A stretch of 64,000 nucleotides of DNA, taken from NCBI GenBank assembly GCA_034687125.1, contig JAQGBZ010000189.1, positions 57,794-121,793 on the forward strand, written 5' to 3'. The position numbers and the translations under genes are program-made. The stretch comes from Neelides folsomi (Eukaryota; Arthropoda; Collembola; Neelipleona; Neelidae). The first letter of the stretch is position 1, and each line of letters opens with the position of its first letter. Shown piece after piece: positions 1-13,550 of this stretch. Under the pieces are notes generated by a model, which saw only the letters and a program-made list of their open reading frames with translations, was not told where the DNA came from and did not search any database.

Positions 1-160
1 CCCTCCATTGGGATGTTGGATCTATGTTGGAGGAATTGGAGGAATGGAACGGAGGCTGAAAGAGGAGAGAGCCAAGGAATTCGGAATGAGACCCTCAAAT
101 CATGGATGGATGGTTATTAAGTAGCTTGCCTCCCTTTGTCTCCTCCACCTCGTCCTTTTA

Positions 161-190
161 ATGATGATGATGATGATGGGGATGATGATG
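161..190. repeat. Interrupted GAT/ATG trinucleotide microsatellite
   Basis: Five consecutive GAT-type units are followed by a GGG interruption and three more units. Similar short GAT/ATC runs occur at 5902-5920 and 24085-24099, and a (CCTCAT)3 run lies at 7825-7843. These are ordinary simple repeats and are not claimed to be coding. Confidence 0.9.
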
Positions 191-882
191 AAAACACCTG
201 TAAATACGCCAAGAACAAAAGACTCTCTCTGCCTCTTCATGTTCTAATTAATATGAAAGAGGGCCTAGACACTCTCGTGAGCCCAAATAATTTACCAACG
301 ACTAGGAACACCTTCAATTACTAAATACTGGACCAACCAACATTTATCAACTTCCAAATATTGATTTAAAACGAACCTCTGCTTTTTATCTACCAATTTA
401 TGTGCATACATTCTCGTAATAACGACCGATGACAGGGAAAGGTATGATTATCAATAATTATAATGTGGCTCGTTAATTATACAAGTTAAATTACGCCCTT
501 ATTAAATCGGAGGCATATTTAGGAAATTATAATTTAGCGAATGTCGATGTTTAAATTGTTAAATCTTCTTAGGAGCACATTTAGGATTTCCTCAGAGGAG
601 AATTTAACCCTTCCTGAACAGGCTTAGAATCTAAATTTAAACATCTTATATATTTGGAACTTGTGCGAAGTTCAATGGTTTTTCCAATTGTCTTAATACT
701 TTAAGACTTTAAGTACGGAGGAGGAGTTTATAATTATTTTCTCTGTTTTCCTATAACTAACTTTAAGGATAAATGTAGGTATACGGTTTATAAAGACTTG
801 GAATCCTTTTACATAATATTCTTAATGTAAATACCTTCACAGTGTTGGAAGTATTTGTGGAATGCATCCAGCGAGATGGGCA

Positions 883-902
883 GGAACGATAAGGAACGAT
901 AA
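883..902. repeat. Direct repeat, 10-bp unit x2
   Basis: The unit GGAACGATAA occurs twice in perfect tandem, followed by a partial third copy (GGAAG). It is a short local duplication, probably from slippage. Confidence 0.85.
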
Positions 903-3900
903 GGAAGATGCTTCATGTGTATGTTTAATCATAAAGGGATCCAGTTGAGAGGCTGACACACTCAACTGCCTCGCTGCGTCTTCGTCGTGATCCAGATCGT
1001 TGCGGTAGAGTAAGTTGGAATAAAAATCTCGTTCTTGTGTAGAGTGATGGTGGGAAACAAAGGGAGGATTCAGGGCGGCCTTGTTCCATTCTCCTCCTCC
1101 TCGGTGTGTTCTGTTCCGATCTCCGTCGGTTCTTAACTGTAAAGGGGGAACAAACCAAATTAAGAGACGTGGAAGGAACTTCACCACTCATCGCAAGTAA
1201 AGAGATATTAAGCTGATCTTAAGAAAGTCTTAAGGACTTTGGGGAAGTGTTAATGGGAAGTTGAGCAGGAGCTCAGTTTTAAGCTCATTTGTTTTTGAAA
1301 GCGGCTAAGGAAGCTTGTGAGATAATAGGTAAGGGTCAAGAGAGGCTCGCACAGGTTCACCTCTGCGGACAACGGACTCAATGGGTAAGGGTGAGAGTTG
1401 ATAGTCGTGTGAATAGGAAAGACTTTCATTAAATTTCACAGCGGAGTGAGAGAATAGGAAAAGCTTCATAATATGAACTTGCTTCGTTCCACACATGTAT
1501 GAAGTTGAAGAATAGGAAATAATAATAATGTACCTTCCCCTGATAGTCCCTTCTATTACATCGTGTAGGAATGAAAGTTGAAGTGCGGAGGGTTGGGGAG
1601 TATGAAGTTGATCGTCCGGAGAATTAAATACCCCTAGCAAGAATCCCACAAAGGACCGGTGAAAATTTTTCTTGAATGGGCCAAGCTTCACCTCATCCTA
1701 TTTTTCAGCTCGTGAGAAGTGAAAAATGTTATGACGGGTGTATTTTGTATTTTCGGGCCCGTGAGTTTGTACGGGAGCGTATGTATCTCGTTCCACTCTC
1801 CTCATCCCTTCCTTAATTGTTTGCTATGCGCGGGAATGTCTCCCGGAGGATATGAGGGAAGGCATTCGAATGTATGAAGTGGTAAGGGTATAGCCCGGCC
1901 CACAGTGTATGGGATTTCTCCGGATTAAAATGCCAAGGGAGCACCCCTTGCAGAGTGAGAAGGGTCAGAGTGGGACAATGGGGATGGTAGACGAAGCGGA
2001 CCCTACTGCCATTGAGGTACCTTCACGACCCTCCTCTGCTCCATATTCCGAGTGAGGAAGCCGCTGCTGCGGATGGTGAAGGGGATTCTATGGGAATTTT
2101 TTTCGGACCCAAAGGACTCTCCCCTCGGTCGGCTAAACGGTGATGCGACAGGGCCCAGGTGTACACCAACTCTTCAGCTCAGATTTTAGGGTCGTCGGTA
2201 CATAATAAAATAGGGGGCATAAATTATTTTACAGGGGTTATCGAGACCCTCACTCAGGTATGTCACACAGAAGAGTTCATACACGGAGTAGTTACATGTA
2301 TTCCGGTGGTCCTGGTCTTATTTGCTCACGGGCTCATTTGAATAAGTAACTATGAGTTTTTATACTCTGCAAAATTCCCACCCTATTTCCCACCTCTTGA
2401 GTAATGATCTTCTCCCGACCAGTCCCGAGTCCAGGACCGGGTATTGTGAAACTCTTTTGAGCCAAAGAGGTCTTGGACCAATCCGGGACGGAGTTTCCTC
2501 TGACGGATGTGGGGATGGATAATGAAATCCACACACGAGAGTGGATCAAATGAATCAAATGGGACTCGGACGTCAGCCACCTCTCCGTGATCCACGACGG
2601 AGATGATGAGGAAGATTTGGTGGGAAGGAATTCCGTTTGAGATCAAACGGAAGTTCGCGAGGACAGCAGGATACATTGTAGGAAGCAGATGAGGTGTGGT
2701 CAATATCAAATCCCATCACTCCCTCGCCCTCGAGAGGAAATACGAGGGAATCACACGCGATGAGAAGTCGCAAAAAATCCACCAACACCCAACCACACAA
2801 CTCCCCTTTCCATTTTAACTCTTGCTCCCCTCAAATATCAATTATACACCCTAACTTAGGCCAATATTTAATGTGTAAAGTCAACTATGATTGATATTCC
2901 CACTAATTTCCACCGAATTCCGTTTGCATTCCCATTTCTCATCCCAATTGATCTCCATTCCCTTCCAATGTTATTTGGATGATCCGGCATGGGAAGTTTG
3001 GCACAGGGAAAACTCGATCCTAAAAGTTAAAGATGCATAAAATGCCATTTCGAATTACACTTCCATAAAGGTAAAGGTTTAATAATAAAGAGGTTGGGAG
3101 GTAAAATCTGAAATGGAGCTGAGCCGAAGAAAGAGCGCATTATAAAGAGGATGTAAATTGTGAATGCAGGGATCCGTACAGAGTGAGGTCAAAAGATCAT
3201 AAAATTCGTGCGAGCTCATTCGAGCGTTGAATCGCATGGAGAAACATCGTCCTCGTCACACCGAACCATTCCCACAAACAGACAACCTCCCAAACCATAT
3301 AAAAACTAATAATACTTAAACACATACATATAACCAGTGGATCTAAAGTATTTATGGAACTTGGCGACGACCAAAACACTGGAACCAGAAGACCCAGATC
3401 CCATTTCACAGGAAGTCTGACTTAGAAAGGAAGAAGAGGGAAATGGAAGTATTATATTTAGTAATATTTAATATAGGTCTTTCTCATTATCCATTCCACT
3501 CTAATTATTTATCCATACTTTTCAATTTCACTACCACTTATTACAAGTTCATGCATAAAACATAGGAAATAGCACCATTTGATTCACAGCTCGAAAAGGA
3601 GGAAGTTCAATGGGTAATATTATGCATGTTGATCACGAGGTGAAGAGCGATTTTAATAAATATATCACTCACACTGAATGTTTTAAAACCACAAGGGCTT
3701 TGTGTAGTGGAGAATAATACAAAGAATTACAAAAACATTGAACTTGTTTTTTCATACCTATTAAGCTCACTACGTGCCTTTTGAACCATTTATGCTCGTA
3801 AAGCCCTCTAAATTTACTTAAATGTTAGTGAGTAAAATGAGCAAACAGAAGAGTCATCTCATTATATAATTTATTAGGCCCTTTTTTCTTTTCGCACACT

Positions 3901-6900
3901 TAAACTCATGCAAATGGAAAGAAGGAATTAAAAACATTTGAACAAAATACTTGAAGATTTAATATTGTATCTCAAATACTGATATTGTAAATAATAAATA
4001 ATGACCATTCACTATTACTATTTTATATAAATTATTGTAAAGGTGTGAAAAGAGCCTGCCGAATATAATTAAATAATTAAGTTTGTGAGACCATCCAGTT
4101 TCTTATTTTATGTATATTAAGAAGAATAGATATTAGATCGAGAGCAATAAAAGATTAAATATGTGATTTAACATAATTTCCGAAAAGGGTAAATAGCCGC
4201 AATTGAACATTCATTTTCCTTGTTGAAGTGAAGGCAATATAAATGTAAGGAGTTCCTGGGAAGGTATAATACTTGATAGTTAGTGTAGTTATCCCAGGTG
4301 CAATTTGGGGAGTATAAAATCCCAAGAGATTGTGCCCAGTAGTACATAGTTTTAAGTTTTATGAAAGTGGTCGTGTCCCTGAGGGCGCAGAGAGGTAAAA
4401 CGACCCGTAATAGAAGTCGAATGGGTCCATAAGATGATAAAATACCACACAGGACGAGTTCCAAATTCTGCATCCGTCCATCACCCTCCCTCACCTTCAA
4501 CCTCCCTCACAGAGGTAAGTAAGTGCAATTACTGAAATGTTTTCCAGGTGAGTCGGCTGACACCTTGTTCCCTCGTTGAGGAAAATTTACAACGAGCAAT
4601 AATATGATTCTTTACACTCGGCCAAGCAAAACAGTATTTTCGTACCGGAAAAAAGAGGGACGACTTAAATTTTCTAATTCCCCTTGTCTAATCAGGAGCA
4701 CTAGAGCCCCAATTCCACTATCATAATAATGATCATAGAAGTCGATAGCACCTCATCGTAATTGTTTTAACTTGACGTACCAACGCTCAGGAAAGGCGTG
4801 CCCTCCTGTCAGCGGCGATGCTCAACAGTTAATTTATTTACATTTACAGACGGTTAGTTGAGAAAACAAGGGGCGCGAATTGGACTCATAAACTTCAGTT
4901 TTCCATAAAAAATATGAGCTCAGATACACAGTGGATGAGTAGTGGGGAATGATATAACTAATAATAATAATAGAGAAAAACACTTGGCAGATTTCGTGAA
5001 TCAAATACTTCAACATTGAAGTGGTCATTGAAGGACTCCTTGTGCACACACAGGTAGTATTTAAGCATCCGTGGTTTAAAGGGAAGTAGAGGGAAAAGAA
5101 CAGGTGACCTACGACAAGGAAAAGGCTTTAATTCTCTTCAATATAATAATATGATAAAAGAAGTGGGACCAGGACCACAAGTGGCACTGAATACACACAA
5201 TAATGTATCAATTTCAATTGAAGTCAAAGGGACTCCCGTGTATTCACAAGTAGAAAAGGAACGTACGGAGATATTCAGGGGGATTGTATAGAGACCAAGT
5301 AACTTGTTACATGTACAACCAACATAAGCCTCAATAAATATATTTTTGTATTTAAGGTATAACGGCAGTAGTAAAAGTGAAGTATTGAAGGAGGCGTGTA
5401 TTTATGTTTAATCATGGGATGTGGGCTATTAGATCATAAGTGGAGGTCCCTCCATTCATCCTCCATTCTTAAATTCTGAGCGGCGAAGAAGACATTCAAT
5501 TGAGGAATTGAAAGCCGAAAGCTTGACGTAATTCATTCCTCCTTTCCTTTGAGCTGAAGAGGACGTGGGAACAATGGGTGCTCCTTTGGCCAATTCACTC
5601 TCCGCAATCCCACTTGATCTCCATTCATATTTCCTATATTTATACCTGCTCTTCTTCAGGATCCTCATCATATGACCGGTGGACCGCTACAATAACACTT
5701 GTTGATTTTCATATTCCACATGTTTTCATCAATTGTAATAAGCCAATTTTTATGGCTCGTTAGGAATATTTATTTATTGACAATTGACAAAAGCGAAGGG
5801 AGGGTATTTACTGGAGCAATAAATCAAATCTAACCATCAGAGAATTATGTATAATAAGCATTTAGTAAATGCCCTTCCTCGTCCAACAAGGCCTAAGAAT
5901 GGTGATGATGATGATGATGGAGAGATCCACACAGGTGAGGAGGAAAGCCGCAATTGTGCCCCTCATTATATCAGCACTAACCAAATTCGCACTTGTTTAC
6001 ATTTGGAGACAATGGAAGTGTAGAATTGCCATTTTCACTTCTCCGTGTACACGATTATGAGTGGATGTAAATAGGGAGGAGACAATGGGAAGAAAAGAAC
6101 AATGAGCGAAGAACCCGTAGTACTATTGTTGACTCCTCTTTTAAGTTTAAGGTGTAGTAAGCTTCTCAATTCCTCTGATACTCTCCCCATTACTTATGAC
6201 AAGGGCAGGGAAGACGCATATGGTTAATACACTTTGGAAGTAGTGGAGTAGTAAATAGAGTAAAAGTTGTTGAGAATGAGAGCCGTTTGTCCTTTACCTC
6301 CGATTTCCCATTCTTCTTTTTCTTTATTCCATTTTCTATTATGAAATGGATTGAAATGCACGCGACTCGACTTGTTTTCTTCTCCAACTCCTCTGCTGGT
6401 TATAAGAATAAAAACTCGCATAGTTCTTCCAAGGAATATAAATGCATGGGGAGGGATATGGCGTACGAGTCGTAGTAAAAGTCTTTTAAAAAGCCAAAGC
6501 TCCTGATTCTAAAGGAGCGACTTATATTATTACGCAGAGAAGAGAATGGAATGAAATAATACTCTGCAGGCCTTTATCATAATAGAGCGATTGAAAGAAG
6601 ACAATGACTGCAGATGCACTTGCACCCTTTCATTATTCCCCATCATGAGGAGAGTAAGAGGGTGTAGTTAGTAAGTTAATTCAAATTCATCCTCTCTTTC
6701 TGTCCCACTCCCTTTGTCCTCTCCTCAACGGACATTGTGGTTTTTATGAATGGAAAATCCTCTTCAATGGATACGCCAATTAATCTCATACACCTTTAAC
6801 TACATATTTGCCCAGTCAAACATCCGCCATTTTTTAAATTTTTATTACTAATTACACCTCTGCGTAAACCGCTTTGCCTAACGACGCTCCCTTTGTTGGG

Positions 6901-8029
6901 ACCCACAAATGACGCATCGTTAATATTCAAATTACGCACGAATTACCCAACAAATAACTAAACCAATTTGCGAAAACTTAGCCATTCCCACATTTATCAT
7001 TATAAACTTGAATGATGAATAAATAATCACCCAATCATTAAAATGAAAAGAGAATTAATGGGCGAAATATTAAAGGTGTGCTGAACAATAAAAAAAACTT
7101 ACACTTGAATATGCGTATGGTCCTATTAGAAGGAGATGATGAGTGTTAATCGATTTGCCACATTAAATCGATTCGTGTAATGATAAATGTAATATCAGTT
7201 ATAATGAAAATAAATTGAAAAGAATTCAAAGAGGTGTAGTATAAATTAGTAGGGGCGGTAATTTGGTTATTCGTCCGAGTATTAAAGAGATACGAATTTC
7301 GGTGTGAAATGAATAAGGGATGAACGGAAGGAGAAATGAGGGAAGTGATATAAGCCGAATTCATTACTTACCTATAAACTTTACTATATCCCATATAATT
7401 ATAAGTATTTGGCCATATATTCCATACTACATAATATTCTTCGCCCGATCATCATTACATTTTGAGAGCTTTTGGGAGAAAACATAGGAAGGGATATAAA
7501 TCCCTTATAGGGACTTTCATCCCCAACATAAGTCTCTTGAGTCTAGAAGCAAATCCACGTCGATTGACAGGAAAAATGATAAATTATCTACCACGTATAG
7601 GAACGGGATTTGAGAAGCGTGAAACCCATCACTGCATTATCATGAATTTTAGAGAGGAAATAATGTTCGGCTCTTCGCCAACGTCCCACAACAGCAACCA
7701 ACGGCTTGGTCGTCGCATAATCTGCCGAACATCAACGCCCCAACTCAAATCCTCCATCATCCCGAAGCCGAAGTTTAGACAGAAGCGGGTGAACGAGGAA
7801 GCCTAATCTAACTTTGATCGGTCTCCTCATCCTCATCCTCATCAGATGAAAATGATGGAGCTCCCTTTCAAAATCCTTCGGCTTACATCGCCCAGAATCC
7901 ATAAAATATTACTTAGCAGCCGCCAACTCCAATGTTCTCCACATCTCCTCATTTCATATACTTTTCCCAAGCTTATATTATTTTTCTTAAGGAGGAGTCT
8001 TGAAAGTTGGACCGCTTTCCAGATTTCAT

Positions 8030-8506
8030 TTAAAATTCGGGCCTTACAAATAAATACAATATTATTGTAATAGAGCAAGACAAGATTCTCGGATCGTATC
8101 TGCAGAGGATGAGGACGTGTGTAGTTGAGAAGGGAAACAAAGGTGCAGATCCCCACTGGGCCCTTTTGTCCAAATTTTTTTTCTTTCTCAACTCGATGAA
8201 CTTATCGGTGTTGGTGGTGAATGTGGATGAGCTCTGATTTGAATGTCTTAGAAGGGTGCAAATCCTCCTTCCAAGTTTCCGAGAAGGAACAAATGAGCCT
8301 TGTGGGGAAACGCGAGTTTGGCTCCGATGAGAATGTGGGCCTCGTGCTGCCTCAATTAAGGGAAACGAGTATGGAATTGGATTGAGTGGATGAGGAGCCA
8401 CTTCGTCTTCTCTCTCTACAGAGGAGAGATCAGTGAAGCAGATCGCAAATAAAACACTCATCGCATGACCGAGTAAAACAACCGAAGTAAGCCGTTCCTC
8501 ATTCAT
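8030..8506 (-). CDS. Candidate small secreted or prepropeptide-like protein, 158 aa, unrecognised
   Basis: This is the longest ATG-initiated open frame in the window. The ATG at 8506 is preceded by CAAC, a common start context in arthropods. Residues 6-24 are hydrophobic (LTSVVLLGHAMSVLFAICF) after a charged MNEER start, which resembles a signal peptide. A KLGRR motif at residues 77-81 would be an amidation-plus-cleavage site in a peptide precursor. RKKK at 107-110 and KR at 114-115 are further basic sites, the latter followed by AQWGSAPLFPF. The last 15 codons are AT-rich and include a GTAAGG (first base about 8047) that could be a splice donor, so the true C-terminus may differ. I recognise no neuropeptide family, and a frame of this length is only modestly longer than chance predicts. 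It may be spurious. Confidence 0.2.
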   Translation of the reverse strand: MNEERLTSVVLLGHAMSVLFAICFTDLSSVEREDEVAPHPLNPIPYSFPLIEAARGPHSHRSQTRVSPQGSFVPSRKLGRRICTLLRHSNQSSSTFTTNTDKFIELRKKKNLDKRAQWGSAPLFPFSTTHVLILCRYDPRILSCSITIILYLFVRPEF

Positions 8507-8633
8507 GTTGCGAAAAAAAGTCGTGCCTTCGTACAAATGAGATTGACTCGAATTAAATGGAAGGTTCTCTCCTAATCTTCAATAGAATCCGCATGTAGGA
8601 AACTCTATATGCAACTCCCATCCACATCCCGTC

Positions 8634-8649
8634 CACACACACACACACA
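8634..8649. repeat. (CA)8 microsatellite
   Basis: Uninterrupted CA dinucleotide run inside a GC-richer island. Confidence 0.95.
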
Positions 8650-11600
8650 TGGATGTATGTGGATTTGCGATAGAGGAGTGGAAGGCATTCCCATTCAATC
8701 GCCTGAACATCTCGAAATCCTCTCACATCTCTCTCCTCCGCTCTCACCCAAATGGCAAAATGGACAGGCTGAGAGCTGGCCGCAAATGGGCACAACTCCG
8801 CTTACTCATGCTCGGAAAAATAAATACTCATTCCTCCTCTCACCCTTAAATTATTTATCCTATCACTTCCATACTATCGCTAGGAGGACTAGCCCAGACA
8901 CTCATGACGTGAGAGCGAAGTGCGAACATTTTGATTTCCTCATTACAGTCATTCTCCCATATAACCTTATTACCAGAGAGTCAGTGGTATATCTACTAAA
9001 GTCACAGTGTGAGTCCATATAGGAAATACTTGGACTAAAACACGGTTGGATTGATAAGGCCCTGGTGCGGTTATGTTTATAATAAAGGCACATTATATAA
9101 AATGGATAAAAGAAATTCTCCATGAGGAGTTGGTTAGATGGTCTAAGGAATAGTGAGGCGAAATGAGATGGATGGACAAGCTTGACGAGGAATGGTTCCT
9201 CCTTGGGTTGCGATGGGAGTGGAGTCAGTTGGCCACTTCGTCCTCCTCCTCCCCGTTCACCATCAACTCTCACAAGAAATTAGGGAGTGAAAAGAAAGGA
9301 GAAAAAAATTCATGTTCTCCTCGTGGAAAAAGAGCAGGAGAGGATGTCTGATATATTCCTATGATTAATGATGATTTCTAAAAAGCTACCGGCTTCTTTT
9401 TTCCTCCTTTACCCTTCTTTCGCAGTGGCTGCCATCGTCGTTTCCACCTCTTTCCAAATACCCTATCCCTTTCCGTACAATTTCCCTTAACTAATAGTCC
9501 AATACGGATGCCAATAGTTCGTGATCTATGATGCACAATTGTACTTTAACTAAAACCTTTAATGAAAACCTTTGTGTAAGAAAACACTCGACGGAACGAA
9601 ACTGCCGCCTGATTAAAACTTCTTTGCTGAAGCAGATCATGCACAAGTTGCCTTATTCAAATATCTTTTTCCGAGTGCAGTAATATAAATATGATCCACC
9701 ATGGTTCATTATGGTCCCAAGTGCTGATATATCAAATGAGACTTCCACTACATGGAATATTTATACAGGGATCTTTCCCAATGTACACTTCTCAACTCTC
9801 CGCACAGCTTCTTCAGAGTTTCAGAGAGGAAAAAAAGTTATGAAAGGAAGTTTAGCAATGACACACTCTCAGGAACCCTTTTAGACACTTCATTCTCATT
9901 TTTTATTTTCATCATTACCTTCACCAGACTTTGAGTCACACATTAGAAAAACACATAGAATGGATAGGAAGGGAAAGGAGACGGTGTGAACGGCTGATAA
10001 ATTTACATATTATCTAACTCGTGTATGAATTGAGAAATGATATCCTTTTTAAGGGAAGTTGAAGATGAAGAGCAAGATGGACACTCGTAGCCTTCGCCTA
10101 CTAAAAGTATTTATTTGCGGGTGAAAGGCCTTGTTCTTTATTATCACCACCACCACGTGTGTTCTCCTATCAGTGTAATGCCATCATCGTCCTTTTACTT
10201 ACAAACTTATTTTTCTGCATACATAAATACATGTAGTTAAGATATACTGAAAATAAAAGTAAATAATATTCATCATGTAAATAAGGCTGAAATATTCTTA
10301 CAAACTCCATGCACTCGACTAATGTACATAGTGGATGAGTTAATAGAAGCTCCAACGAGGCATAATGTGCTCTAATGCACTCATTCAAACAATGCGGAAC
10401 AATGGGGCCAATTTTTGTAAATGCTTTTATCGCCAAAGTCATATTAAACAAGGAAAATTTTATCCGTTCAGTGGAGTTCTTCGTGAGTATATAATATTTA
10501 TATGATTTTACTATATAGTAGGTTCATGAAGAGCGTCAGTATGTGTGTGTTTCTCTCCATATGTATAATTTAGCGAAATAAAGTGGAATGATGGAGTAAT
10601 GGATGGGAATTAGGAGAGGGAATGAAGCAGAAAATTGATTTATAAGACAATCTGAATAATGGGGAGTCAACTGCTCTCCTCAAATGGAATAAAGTCAAAA
10701 GAGGCCAATAAAAGGAAATCAAATCATCGCCTTATTTATTACACCAGTTATTCAACTCTGGCTAATCCCATGAACATCATTTGAACATCATCATGGGGAA
10801 GCTATGACCTACGAAAGGGCTCTTAACGCCCATATGGGAAAAAAGAGATGAAATGATTTAGATTTCCCTTAATATGCCGGATTATTCATTTTATATTCAT
10901 TCTATACTTCATTCTGGTACTTTGTAAATACCAGTAGTAGTAGCATTAAATTGATGAATACAATCATACACTTGTTCTATATTAAATACAGTTATATAAT
11001 ACATTCATATAGAGATAGAATAGCCCTCCAGCTAAATCTGGAATATAAAGTTGTGAAAGAACCCAAAGAGTCGGTGAATGAAAAAGAATTCCTTTTCATA
11101 CGGAGAAAATGGAGTGAAGGAGCGGATAAAAGGAAAAGAATGGGCAAAGTGCATTTTGTTATAGAATGGGCCAACCCCATAATATCTGTATAATATCATT
11201 TTATAAAGGCTCAAATGAGTGAGGATGAGAAAACACTTGACTTTCAAGATCACTTCCCTTATGTTTATTTGCTCCTCCTCCGCTCCTCATTCGTATATTA
11301 TTATTATGATCTAAAATGATGATAAATTTCACCTATACATCTAATCCAAATGGCATGATGAATTGTCTCTCAATGATCCACTTGAACATGAACTACAAAC
11401 GAATTTCCTCACACCTCCTTCCTAATTTATGTGCATTTATTTGGCCATTCGATTCAAATCCTCTTTCATTGTTTCTCAAATGAATTAATACCCTCCTGAG
11501 ATTCAAGTTGAATATAAAGGAATCGCCAATAAGGTCAATGTCATCTGCTAAATATTATACTAAAAATTCACACGTTTACATTCTGATTTTAATGTTGAAT

Positions 11601-13510
11601 ATTATGTATTATTAATTTTATATTTTATATATTTTTTGTACGAATTAGAGGCATTTTTTCATATTTATTTACTACTGCAGAAACTACCATACTTTCAGAA
11701 GTGAATAAAACAATAATTGATAGGGGAATAGAAGAGGAATCTTGTGACTAATGAACCAACATGTGAGTAAACCAAGATGTAGAAGAAAGTTCTCTGGAGG
11801 GGAAAAGAGGGGAGGAATTTTTGTACGTATGAAAGTTATAGGTTCCTTTCTTCTCCGACGACCCTCGTCGTACTTTTGTCTTGTCCTAATAACAGGTTTC
11901 TCGGGAGCTAGTCCATCATTAACTGTCTTTCGAACAGATTCGAGGGAATCTCCTCAATGAACTCCCATAAGGGGACCCCAGTAAATACCTCTACTCAGAG
12001 TAAATAAATACTCCCAGCCATCGTACGAGAAGAAGTAGGATAAGAGGGGGGAAATCAAGCGAACCTTCCCCACTTTTATATAAAAAGGAGATGAGGAAGG
12101 AGGGTAGATGCTAATAAAATATATATCTAATTGAAAGGAGTGGGTGGGAGGTGGATGATGGTGGTGGAGATGATGGGACGACGGCGGAGGCCGACCCTTT
12201 CCATCTCTCACAGACTCTCCGAAACAATTTTTGATAATTTGAGAGTTGAATGGAGGTCTAATGAACCAAATCGAGCGAAGGCCGTCCATCCCACGTTTCC
12301 GAACCTTCACCAGCCCTCTGGTCCATAATTCTATGGATTATTATATATATAACTAATATAATACTCTCTGCTACGCGTCATCAAAATTGGAGATGCGTTT
12401 AGTCAGAACAAACCTAATGTATTTATACGATGGGAATATTAATCTTCTATCTATTCCACAATATCCATACACATTTACTCATTTTACATAGGATGAACAA
12501 TTTGAAGACTTTAGCATTTAAATTTCTCTAGTTATTTTACATGAGTATATTTTCGACAGCTTCTCCTCAAATGAGAAATTGAATTACTAGCAGCGAACCA
12601 GCCGTGGCGATGGTCCAAAACAGACACATATTCTTTCAAAAATTCTTTAACTACATTCATCACATCATCATTACTTAATTCCGCACATCAAGTCGGAAGT
12701 CCTTTTTATTCCTTATTAACAAATAAGCCTGTCCGTCCTCATTTTTTATTCCATTTACCATTAAAAATAATATGCATAGGTATTGCATATACTAAATGTA
12801 ACTATTTTATGCATGGTTGGTGTGATGGCGAGAACGACGTTCATCCCATATGGGAAATTGTGAGAGTTTGTCCGTAATATCCATTTTGTAAAGGAGGATT
12901 CGTTTGGAACATATGGGATTCATAATGATTATGGTGACATGATTAGGATGATGCTCCAACTTTTCCTGTCAGACTCCGATAACCCTTTCACTTCATAAAG
13001 AGACTAAAAAGAACTATTAGACGTCCCAAGCTCAAGAGCCTAAATATACCCAACAACATTTGAGTATATTCTTGTTGACGTTGGCTATTAATATAGTGTA
13101 TTAAAGTATGAGACAATAATGAGAGAATATAACTACAATTACTAAATATGTTTATCAGAGGGGAGATATATAGAGGACGAGAATGACGATGATGACATGG
13201 CATCGACACACCCATGAGAAAAACCCTCGGTTCATTTCTCCTTTGAGATATGAAGAGGGAGGTTTAAGGAAGCCCAAGGGGAATTTCGTGTCATGTCAAA
13301 CTGAACCTTAAATGTCCGTCCCATTACAAGTACGAAATAGACGTTGCCCGACTCCACGCCACACTCAATGAGTATGTACAAGGAAGAGGTTCAAGAGTGT
13401 GAGGAATGTCCTGATAACTATCACCAATAATTCCTCAAATCAATTTTTACTCAACACAAAGAGATCCCTATCTCAGTGCTCTTATTTTCTAAATATTATT
13501 ACCACACACT

Positions 13511-13550
13511 CCTTTGGAATCCTTTGGAATCCTTTGGAATCCTTTGGAAG
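13511..13550. repeat. Tandem repeat, 10-bp unit x4
   Basis: Four head-to-tail copies of CCTTTGGAAT. The first three are identical and the fourth ends AAG instead of AAT. No internal stop is created in one frame, but nothing suggests that it is translated. Confidence 0.95.

Larger units (their letters stand above)
1..8029. other. No supportable gene; alternating AT-rich and GC-richer noncoding DNA
   Basis: AT-rich stretches (about 340-830, 3420-4160 and 6780-7440) alternate with islands rich in GAGG/CCTC words (about 840-1200, 1860-2160, 2380-2800, 5440-5700). Open frames on both strands are short and overlap each other, and none carries a domain I recognise. The island at 840-1190 is open in two minus-strand frames at once. 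One of these reads LLYRNDLDHDEDAARQL, which looks protein-like, but there is no clear acceptor or donor to define an exon. A 58-codon frame at 5848-6024 (plus) holds a run of five Asp from a GAT microsatellite and is probably chance. I see no RNA genes or transposon ends here. Confidence 0.6.

Noticed and set aside
5848-6024. 58-codon frame with a run of Asp and a donor-like CACAG/GTGAGG
   Set aside because: The acidic run comes from a GAT microsatellite, no acceptor is convincing, and no domain is recognised.
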